Assembly: GCA_029779995.1 (NCBI GenBank)
Contig: JAKOZM010000380.1
Coordinates: 1-12,592 of the forward strand
Origin: Actinomycetes bacterium
GTDB taxonomy: Bacteria; Actinomycetota; Actinomycetes; S36-B12; UBA10799
Length of the DNA stretch: 12,592 bases
Direction: 5' to 3'
Position numbers and translations under genes: made by a program. The notes under the pieces are model-generated. The model was not told the DNA's origin, did not search any database, and saw only the letters and a list, made by a program, of their open reading frames with translations. This document shows, one piece after another, positions 7,093-12,592 of the stretch. Position 1 is the first letter of the stretch. Each line of letters starts with the position of its first letter.

Positions 7093-7596
7093 TCACTGCT
7101 GCGAGTAGGCGATCCGCCCGATCCGCATGCCATCGGTGAAGATGTCGGTCTTCAATGCCTGGTTCAGCAGCGCTGCCTGCCCCAGCGCCAGGTTGACCTT
7201 GGCCTTCACCACGCGCTTGCCCTGCTTCAGGTTCGCCATGTCGAGCAACTCGTAGTCCGGGCCGACGCCCACGACAGTGACCGCGACGCTCTCGTTGGCC
7301 AGGTCGAACACCGGCTGCTTGATCTTCAGACTGGCGTCGGCGCGGATGAGCTTCAGCCCACCCTTGCACGCGATGGTGTCCTGATCCAAGGCGTTGCCTG
7401 GGAACGTGAACAGGCCATCGGCGACGTTCGTGGCCTTGCCGGTGGCATCGACCATGGCGATCTCGCTGATCGCGTTGAGTGTCTTCTTGTTGAACTGCAG
7501 TTCGCACAGTCCTTGGTCTTTGGCGTTGGCCGGACCTGTCACCATCGCCGCCGCCAGCCCCGCTACCGCAGCGCCCGCCAGAAGTGCCTTACGCAT
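7093..7596 (-). CDS. Secreted protein of unknown function
   Basis: A 167-residue protein with a clear Sec signal peptide: MRK, a hydrophobic core of Ala, Gly and Val, then an ANA|KD cleavage site at about residue 25. There is no lipobox, so it is probably released or held in the envelope. The mature part has two cysteines, C31 (GLCELQF) and one in TIACKGG, likely a disulfide once exported. Alternating hydrophobic stretches (SLKIKQPVFDL, ESVAVTVVGVG, VVKAKVNLALG) suggest a beta-rich fold. I recognise no family. A longer reading frame from 7626 exists, but GGAGGGGAG lies just upstream of the ATG at 7596, which settles the start. It follows the oxidoreductase gene by 93 nt, and the lipoprotein start is 78 nt beyond its stop. 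Confidence 0.75.
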   Translation of the reverse strand: MRKALLAGAAVAGLAAAMVTGPANAKDQGLCELQFNKKTLNAISEIAMVDATGKATNVADGLFTFPGNALDQDTIACKGGLKLIRADASLKIKQPVFDLANESVAVTVVGVGPDYELLDMANLKQGKRVVKAKVNLALGQAALLNQALKTDIFTDGMRIGRIAYSQQ

Positions 7597-7608
7597 ACCG
7601 ATCTCCCC

Positions 7609-7630
7609 TCCATTGTGTCCCCGCAATGGA
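7609..7630 (-). repeat. 7-bp inverted repeat in the 5' leader of the secreted protein gene
   Basis: TCCATTG (7609-7615) and CAATGGA (7624-7630) are perfect inverted repeats around an 8-nt spacer. On the minus strand the second arm merges into the purine-rich ribosome binding site (GGAGGGGAG) of the gene starting at 7596. It could be an RNA hairpin that limits ribosome access, or a DNA operator. The role is inferred; the symmetry is seen directly. Confidence 0.4.
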
Positions 7631-7689
7631 TGCTTCGGCAGACAATCGGTGACGCTGAAGGGGACGTGCCCACTTCGTGATCTTTTCGA

Positions 7690-8307
7690 TCAGCGGATGA
7701 TGGCCCAGTTGAATTGCGCATCACCCATGGCCTGCATGAGGTTCAACCACATCGGCATGAGCATCTCGACACCGCGGGCGGTCGCCAGTCCGCCGAGGTC
7801 GATGATCTGCTCCCATCCGAAGGAGGTGAGCAGATCGCGCACGAGTTGTTTGGCGACGACATCATCACCGGAGAGGAAGACCGCGGACGGGGCCGGCAGG
7901 GCATTCGGGTCCAGCATCAAGGGCGCGGTGAGGGTATTCAGGCTCTTGATGACTGCGGTTGCGGGCAGCACCCGTTGAATCTGTTCGGCCAGGCTGTCCG
8001 TCTGCGGCGTGAACAGGGTCGGTGGGAAGCCGGCACTGAAGTCGAGCGGGTTGGCCACGTCCAGCAGGACGCTGTCGGCCAGGTCGCTGGCGAGACTGCT
8101 CAGCACGCCGACGCAGACCGAACCGTTCAATGCGTTGATCACCAGGCCGGCTTCACACGCGACCGCCAACGGAACGAGGTCCACGCCGTCCGGCGCCGGT
8201 TTGCCGGCGGGATCACGCGTTCCGATCACCACGTGGTGCCCGGCCTGTGACAAGCCTGCTGCAAGCGCCTGCCCGACCATGCCCGTTCCCAGAATGCCGA
8301 TGTTCAT
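7690..8307 (-). CDS. NADP/F420-type oxidoreductase (Fno-like, Rossmann fold)
   Basis: A 205-residue cytoplasmic protein beginning with the dinucleotide-binding motif GILGTGMVGQAL (GxGxxG at 7-12). GTRDP at 29-33 places T30 and R31 where Fno-type enzymes hold the 2'-phosphate of NADPH, so NADP(H) is favoured over NAD(H). LLDVANPLDFS and the later IKSLNTL are also typical of the F420_oxidored family. Related proteins pass hydride between NADP(H) and coenzyme F420, but many short homologues are generic NADPH reductases, and no F420 biosynthesis genes are in view. The length (about 200) is normal. The gene starts 43 nt after the crotonase stop on the same strand, so co-transcription is likely. 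The Shine-Dalgarno is weak. Confidence 0.82.
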   Translation of the reverse strand: MNIGILGTGMVGQALAAGLSQAGHHVVIGTRDPAGKPAPDGVDLVPLAVACEAGLVINALNGSVCVGVLSSLASDLADSVLLDVANPLDFSAGFPPTLFTPQTDSLAEQIQRVLPATAVIKSLNTLTAPLMLDPNALPAPSAVFLSGDDVVAKQLVRDLLTSFGWEQIIDLGGLATARGVEMLMPMWLNLMQAMGDAQFNWAIIR

Positions 8308-8350
8308 GGCTCATCGTCGCACTCGTAGGTGCGGGCGTAAACGGTTCCAG

Positions 8351-9184
8351 CTAGATGCCGTTCGGCGCTGCTGGCAGGTCAGCGTAGTCGGGGGCGCGCT
8401 TCTCCCCCTTGGCAGCGAAACTCTCCATCATGTCGGCGGGCTGGAACGCACCGGTCTGCCACAACGAGATCTGGTGCAGGCTGTCCGACACGGCGTGGTC
8501 GCGGGCGTAGACGAGGGCTTCCTTGGCTCCCCAGATCGTGAGCGGGCTCTTGGACGCGATCTCCGCGGCGATCTCGAGTACCCCGCTGACCAGAGCGTCG
8601 TGGTCAGGGAACACCTGATTGACCAGACCGACCTCGGCCGCTCGGGCTGCGCTCAGTTTCCGGCCGGTGTACACGAGCTCACGGGCGATGCCATCCGGGA
8701 TCAGCTTGGGCAACCGCTGCAGCGTGCCCACATCCGCTGTCATCCCGATGTTCGTTTCCTGGATCACGAAGTAGGCGTCGGCGCTGGCATAACGCATGTC
8801 CGCCGCACACACCATGTCCACAGCTCCACCGATGCACCCACCCTGGATGGCCGCCAGAACCGGGACCCGCGCTTGCTCCAGGGCGGTGAAGGACTGCTGC
8901 AGGCGCTTGACCAGCAGCATGAAGGTGGCGTTACGGCGGCCTGGTTCGCCGTCCATGCTCAGGCCGCTGCTTGTGAATACCGACAGGTCCATACCCGCAC
9001 TGAAGTGCTTACCGGTGCTCGAGATGACGATCGCTCGGACATCCCCGCGATCACTGAGTTCACCGACGAGCGCCGGCAAGTCCGTCCAGAACGCCGGGAT
9101 CATGGTGTTCAGGGCTTCTGGCCGGGACAGTTGGATGTGCCCCACCTTGCCCTCGATGGTGACGTCGAAACAGGTTGACTCCAT
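8351..9184 (-). CDS. Crotonase-family enzyme, probable delta3,5-delta2,4-dienoyl-CoA isomerase
   Basis: A 277-residue crotonase. HFSAGMDLSVF (60-70) supplies one side of the oxyanion hole and QGGCIGGAVDM (114-124) the other. Three acidic residues, D123, E143 and D151, have the same spacing (20 and 8) as the catalytic Asp176, Glu196 and Asp204 of rat ECH1, and the stretch ADVGTLQRLPKLI is nearly that of ECH1. Plain enoyl-CoA hydratases carry two Glu instead. The enzyme therefore probably shifts double bonds in 3,5-dienoyl-CoA during breakdown of unsaturated fatty acids. The start at 9184 is fixed by GGGAGG 6 nt upstream; a longer reading from 9229 (TTG) has no such site. It is divergent from the MMPL gene and is the first gene of the minus-strand run. 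Confidence 0.85.
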   Translation of the reverse strand: MESTCFDVTIEGKVGHIQLSRPEALNTMIPAFWTDLPALVGELSDRGDVRAIVISSTGKHFSAGMDLSVFTSSGLSMDGEPGRRNATFMLLVKRLQQSFTALEQARVPVLAAIQGGCIGGAVDMVCAADMRYASADAYFVIQETNIGMTADVGTLQRLPKLIPDGIARELVYTGRKLSAARAAEVGLVNQVFPDHDALVSGVLEIAAEIASKSPLTIWGAKEALVYARDHAVSDSLHQISLWQTGAFQPADMMESFAAKGEKRAPDYADLPAAPNGI

Positions 9185-9236
9185 GTCGTACCTCCCGACG
9201 CCACAATGGCACGTTGACTTGTGGGGCAATCGCGGG

Positions 9237-9357
9237 GGTCACGACCGCGCCGTCTCAGACAAACAGGGGGCCGAACCGATCCACCGCACCGTGACCCTTT
9301 CCGGCCTTATTGGTCACATCGCTGCCCAGCGGGCCCAACAAGACCGGAACAGTGACC
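9237..9357. promoter_or_regulatory. Cluster of GGTCAC/GTGACC words between divergent genes
   Basis: The 278-bp region between the crotonase and MMPL genes holds four copies of one hexamer in alternating orientation: GGTCAC at 9237-9242, GTGACC at 9291-9296, GGTCAC at 9312-9317 and GTGACC at 9352-9357. The middle pair forms an inverted repeat with a 15-nt spacer. Start-to-start distances of 21 and 40 bp are near whole helical turns. The MMPL start itself reads GTGACC at 9463. This is a candidate operator region for both genes. The word is also fairly common in coding DNA here, so the case is modest. No other gene is seen in the interval. Confidence 0.3.
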
Positions 9358-9450
9358 ACGAGCGTGTGGACCGGTCGGTCGCCTGCATCGCGGCGCGCTG
9401 AAAAGGCTCCCCATCCAGCGGCCAGCCCACCACCGCACGCCCGCGCCAAC

Positions 9451-9462
9451 TATCCTTCGCCT
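9451..9462 (+). promoter_or_regulatory. Leaderless -10 promoter for the MMPL gene
   Basis: TATCCT at 9451-9456 is followed by six bases and then the GTG start at 9463. This is the same arrangement as the HNH gene promoter. No Shine-Dalgarno or clear -35 is present. Transcription would start at the first base of the coding sequence. Confidence 0.5.
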
Positions 9463-12261
9463 GTGACCGAGTTCCTGTACCGCCTCGGTCGCCGGTGCGC
9501 CGAGCGCGGATGGCAGGTCATCGGGATTTGGCTGCTGGTCGCGCTCGTGGTGATGGGAGCCAACCGCCTGTTCGGCGGGGAGTCCACGGACTCCTTCGTC
9601 CTCAAAGGCACCGATTCGTCCACAGCGCAGGATCTTCTGAACCGCGCCTTCCCAGGGTCCTCGGCGGAGGCCAACCTCCTGGTGCTCAATAATCCGCAGC
9701 TCGACTTCGGCAGCGATCGAGGCCAGCAGATCATCGACGCCGTGGCCGACGCCACTGCCGCCCTGCCCCAAGTCACGTCTGTGACCAACTCACCGCAGCG
9801 CGCCGATCTGCTCAGCGACGACGGTCACACAGCCATCGTGTCGGTCATCGTCAACGAGCGTTTCGCCACAGATCCCGGGGTTGGAGCGACTCTGCTCGGC
9901 ACCGCGCAGGAGGCTGCCGGCCCGGACGTCACGGTTGCACTTGGCGGTTTCCTTGGCCGGCAACTGTCACAGCCGGACACCAAGCGAAGTGAGGCGCTCG
10001 GCCTGATATCCGCTGTGCTGATCCTGTTCTTGACGTTGAGACGGTGGGGGGCGACTTTCGTCCCGCTGATCAGCGCGATGTTCGCCCTCGGGCTAGGGCT
10101 GGCCGCGGTCGGACTGCTCAGCCGGCTGGTCTATATCCCCGACGTGGCCCCCACCCTGGGGACCATGCTGGGCCTCGGCGTCGGCATCGACTATGCCTTG
10201 TTCCTGCTCACCCGGCACCGAACGCTGCTCAGCCAGGGTTACCCGGTGCCGGATGCCGTCGGCAGGACTGCCGGAACAGCGGGGGCCGGCATGGTGTTCG
10301 CCGGCGGCACCCTGATCGCCGCCGTGTGCGGGCTGGTGCTCACCGGCATCTCGTTCCTCGCCTGGCTGGGCTACGCCGCTGCGATCGTCGTGGCGATCGC
10401 CGTCATCGCCTCCATCACGTTGACCCCCGCCATTCTGGGCGTGATGGGCGGCCGAGTGCTGCCGAAGAAGGGCCGCCTCGATGCGATCACCGACGAACAA
10501 CTCGACGAGACCGGGTGGGGGCGCCTGGCCGACGAGGTGACCAGCAAACCGTGGCGTTATGCCATCGCCTCCGCCACTGTCCTGTTGATCATGGCGGCTC
10601 CCACGCTGACCTTGCAGCTCGGGTACAACGATGCCGGAATCCTGCCGCCGGAGACCACTGCCCGCCAGGCCTACGACTCGGTCAAGGAAGGGTTCGGTCC
10701 CGGGGTGAACGGGCCGTTCGCCGTGGTGACCCAGATGTTCGCCATCGCTGAGGCGCCGCAGGACGCGGATGTCCCTGCGGGTACCGATCCCCGCACGCTC
10801 GATCCCCGGCTGCAGACCCTGCGCGACGACCTCGCCGCGGCCGATGGCGTGGCCAGCGCCGATGACCCGGTGGTGAGTCCCGACGGCGGGGTTGCTGTGG
10901 TGCGGGTGGTCCCGGAATGGGGTCCGGCTGATCCCCGCACCGAGGAACTCGTGCATTCGCTGCGCGACTCCGTGCTCCCTGCCAGCGTCGCTGGCACCGG
11001 TATGGGCACCCACCTCGGCGGGGTCACCGCGGCAATCACCGACTTCTCCGAGATCATCGCGGCCCGGACGCCGTTCTTCATCGCCGGCGTGGTGACGCTG
11101 TCATTCCTGCTGCTGATGGTGGCCTACCGCTCCCTGCTCATTCCCTTCAAAGCGGCGTGCATGAACCTGCTGTCCATCGCGGCTGCCTATGGCGTTGTCA
11201 CGGTGGTCTTCGAGTGGGGCTGGGGGGCCAGCCTGATCGGCCTCGAGGGGCCGGTCGCCATCGAGTCCTACGTCCCGATGATGATGTTCGCGGTGCTGTT
11301 CGGGCTGTCCATGGACTACGAGGTGTTCCTGCTCACCGCGTTCCGCGAGCACTGGGAACGCAGTGGCGACATGGTGGTCGCTGTCCGTAGGGGGCTGGCG
11401 GACACCGGCCGACTGGTGACTGCCGCCGCCCTGATCATGGTCACGGTGTTCGGGTCGTTCATCCTGTCCGACAACGCGATCGTCAAGATGTTCGGGGTTG
11501 GCCTCGCGACCGCGGTGGCCGTCGACGCGACCATCGTGCGCTGCCTGCTGGTGCCAGCGATCATGGTGCTGGCGCAGAAGGGGACATGGTGGCTGCCAGG
11601 CTGGCTGGATCAACTGTTACCACCGCTGCACGTCGAAGGTGATCCGCGGGCTCTGGATGCCGCCGCTAACGCCCAATCGGCTCCCAAACCCGGCCGCACC
11701 CCACTGGCCTGGTACCGGCCGGTCTCCGTTCTCGGCGCGTTCCTCGGAGTGGTCCTCGCCTGGGGTCTGGTGACGCGGCTGGATTCCGTGGTCGATGCCC
11801 TCAGTCCGGCTGTGGCGATCAGCGCGGTCCTCGGGGCGGTCCTGGCCCTGCTCCCGGCCACGGTGAGCCGCGGCAACCGCTGGCTGCGTGCCTTCTCCTA
11901 CACCCTCGGCGCGGTGCTGGCGCTGCTGGTCGGCACGGTGATCACAGCGATCGTCCCACCCGCCGAGATGGCTGCGACGCCGATCACGGCTTGGGCAATC
12001 GTGGCCAGTGCGCTGCTGGCCGTGGTCGCGGTGGCCCGCAGCATCGCCCTGCCGATGGTGCTCGGGGCCGTTGCCATGGGCGTGGCACAGATGCTGGATC
12101 TCAGCGACAGCATCGCCACCCTGCTCACCGCCAGCCTGCTGCCAGCGGTGGTCACGATGGTCGTGATCAGCGTGTGCGACAGCCTCTTCCCCGACCGATC
12201 CATCACGATGGAGGAGGACCGGACGACCGAGCCGGAACCCATCCAGGTGGGGAGGCAGTGA
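9463..12261 (+). CDS. MMPL-family RND exporter with extra C-terminal membrane module
   Basis: A 932-residue inner-membrane transporter, probably proton-driven. The N-terminal helix (about 18-35) is followed by a first extracytoplasmic porter domain to about 170, then five or six helices containing GLGVGIDYALFLLTRHR (D243, Y244). A second porter domain spans roughly 390-535, and a second helix bundle has GLSMDYEVFLLTAFREHWE (D618, Y619). The two Asp-Tyr pairs are the proton relay of MMPL proteins. The standard fold ends near residue 727. About 205 more residues follow, with roughly six hydrophobic segments (near 757-776, 783-802, 811-831, 841-863, 866-880, 886-912), which I do not recognise as part of the family. 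The frame is open upstream to 9310, but that extension is Pro/Arg/Ser-rich and precedes the -10 box, so GTG 9463 is preferred. MMPL proteins export lipids, siderophores or drugs; the substrate is unknown. Confidence 0.92.
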   Translation: MTEFLYRLGRRCAERGWQVIGIWLLVALVVMGANRLFGGESTDSFVLKGTDSSTAQDLLNRAFPGSSAEANLLVLNNPQLDFGSDRGQQIIDAVADATAALPQVTSVTNSPQRADLLSDDGHTAIVSVIVNERFATDPGVGATLLGTAQEAAGPDVTVALGGFLGRQLSQPDTKRSEALGLISAVLILFLTLRRWGATFVPLISAMFALGLGLAAVGLLSRLVYIPDVAPTLGTMLGLGVGIDYALFLLTRHRTLLSQGYPVPDAVGRTAGTAGAGMVFAGGTLIAAVCGLVLTGISFLAWLGYAAAIVVAIAVIASITLTPAILGVMGGRVLPKKGRLDAITDEQLDETGWGRLADEVTSKPWRYAIASATVLLIMAAPTLTLQLGYNDAGILPPETTARQAYDSVKEGFGPGVNGPFAVVTQMFAIAEAPQDADVPAGTDPRTLDPRLQTLRDDLAAADGVASADDPVVSPDGGVAVVRVVPEWGPADPRTEELVHSLRDSVLPASVAGTGMGTHLGGVTAAITDFSEIIAARTPFFIAGVVTLSFLLLMVAYRSLLIPFKAACMNLLSIAAAYGVVTVVFEWGWGASLIGLEGPVAIESYVPMMMFAVLFGLSMDYEVFLLTAFREHWERSGDMVVAVRRGLADTGRLVTAAALIMVTVFGSFILSDNAIVKMFGVGLATAVAVDATIVRCLLVPAIMVLAQKGTWWLPGWLDQLLPPLHVEGDPRALDAAANAQSAPKPGRTPLAWYRPVSVLGAFLGVVLAWGLVTRLDSVVDALSPAVAISAVLGAVLALLPATVSRGNRWLRAFSYTLGAVLALLVGTVITAIVPPAEMAATPITAWAIVASALLAVVAVARSIALPMVLGAVAMGVAQMLDLSDSIATLLTASLLPAVVTMVVISVCDSLFPDRSITMEEDRTTEPEPIQVGRQ

Positions 12262-12262
12262 C

Positions 12263-12592
12263 GTGAGACGCCTGGGCGCCCTGGCAGTCGTACTCATGAT
12301 GTCGGTGTCACCGGCCGCGGCCAAACCTGAGCCACAACTGCTCAACGAGGAGTTGGTGGTCGCTCAACTCGACGCCTCCGGGCTGCCGACCGAGACCACG
12401 CTGTACAGCCGCGTCGTGGCCCGCGACTATCCAGCCGGTGTCATCCGTGACCCGTCGTCGACCCGCTCGTTGACCTACGTGGATCGCCGAGGCGCCCCCG
12501 AAACTGAAGGGGACGCGGTCCTCATCACCGTCGGCGGGAGCGGTCAGACGACGGTGACGACAAAAGCGGCTTTCGGTAAGCCACTGCCGGTC
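12263..12592 (+). CDS. Secreted protein, probable MMPL partner, 3' end missing
   Basis: GTG at 12263 lies 1 nt after the MMPL stop, with GGGGAGG about 7 nt upstream, so the two genes are probably translationally coupled. The first 110 residues are visible and the frame runs off the window. A signal peptide (MRRLGALAVVLMMSVSPAAA, cleavage after A20) is followed by ELVVAQLDASGLPTETTLYS and later GDAVLITVGGSG. This recalls exported proteins found in Gram-positive bacteria that start their mature part with a 'VYV-LDASG' strand, but I cannot name a family with confidence. It is probably envelope-located and may assist the exporter; that role is inferred from coupling only. Confidence 0.75.
   Translation, partial: MRRLGALAVVLMMSVSPAAAKPEPQLLNEELVVAQLDASGLPTETTLYSRVVARDYPAGVIRDPSSTRSLTYVDRRGAPETEGDAVLITVGGSGQTTVTTKAAFGKPLPV

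Noticed and set aside
7678..7692. Inverted repeat TGATC-TTTTC-GATCA at the end of the oxidoreductase gene
   Set aside because: A short, A/T-containing 5-bp stem that includes the stop codon. The run of T is in the loop rather than after the stem, so it is not a convincing terminator.
8318..8333. Small hairpin CGCAC-N6-GTGCG between crotonase and oxidoreductase genes
   Set aside because: Only 5 bp of stem and no T-run, so it is too weak to call a terminator or regulator.
8009..9178. Long open frame (389 codons) on the plus strand across the crotonase and oxidoreductase genes
   Set aside because: It spans two well-supported minus-strand genes, has low-complexity His/Arg/Gln composition and no motifs or ribosome binding site.
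9310..9462. N-terminal extension of the MMPL protein
   Set aside because: The added 51 residues are Pro/Ser/Arg-rich without membrane or signal character, and the likely -10 box at 9451 lies inside them.
10093..11013. Long open frame (306 codons) on the minus strand inside the MMPL gene
   Set aside because: It is the antisense shadow of a high-GC gene. Composition is Gly/His/Gln/Arg-rich with no domain, and the opposite strand carries clear MMPL motifs.
11617..12345. Minus-strand frame opposite the C-terminal MMPL module, considered as an alternative gene
   Set aside because: Its product is His/Arg/Asp/Gln-rich and repetitive, while the plus-strand frame continues the MMPL protein with well-formed hydrophobic helices and ends next to a coupled gene.

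Overview
This window looks like chromosomal DNA from a high-GC actinomycete (Actinomycetota). The evidence is the strong G/C bias at third codon positions, frequent GTG starts, two probable leaderless promoters (a -10 box 6 nt from a GTG start), a DUF222/HNH (13E12-type) gene with a LexA-like box at its start, an actinobacterial-style MMPL exporter, and two lipoproteins with Ser/Thr/Pro linkers. Genus cannot be assigned from the sequence alone. No rRNA, tRNA, CRISPR array, IS element or prophage gene was seen.

Layout: (i) 2-886 (+) is the 3' part of an endonuclease/exonuclease/phosphatase-fold protein. (ii) 1094-2377 (+) is a DUF222/HNH nuclease gene whose promoter overlaps a degenerate SOS box. 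(iii) 2424-4049 (+) is a SulP/SLC26 anion transporter with a C-terminal STAS domain. Its last 11 bp overlap the end of the convergent gene that follows. (iv) 4039-9184 holds seven genes, all on the minus strand. Read in the direction of transcription they are a dienoyl-CoA isomerase-like crotonase, an NADP/F420-type oxidoreductase, an exported protein of unknown function, an Ig-like lipoprotein, and a compact polar amino acid ABC importer (binding lipoprotein, permease, ATPase). (v) 9185-9462 is a divergent control region with repeated GGTCAC/GTGACC words. (vi) 9463-12261 (+) is an MMPL/RND exporter with an unusual extra C-terminal membrane module. It is followed after 1 nt by a secreted protein that runs off the window.

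How the genes work together: the ABC genes form a clear operon (4-nt gap, then a 4-nt overlap) for amino acid uptake. The crotonase and reductase are probably co-transcribed, and the crotonase keeps the three acidic residues expected of a delta3,5-delta2,4-dienoyl-CoA isomerase, which fits breakdown of unsaturated fatty acids. The MMPL exporter and the secreted protein are probably translationally coupled and may act together at the cell envelope. The HNH gene is probably damage-inducible.

I found no convincing new multi-gene system such as a defence island or biosynthetic cluster. The best leads are the MMPL protein with its extra membrane module and secreted partner, the SOS-type control of the HNH gene, the duplicated leader of the SulP gene, and the shared control region at 9185-9462.
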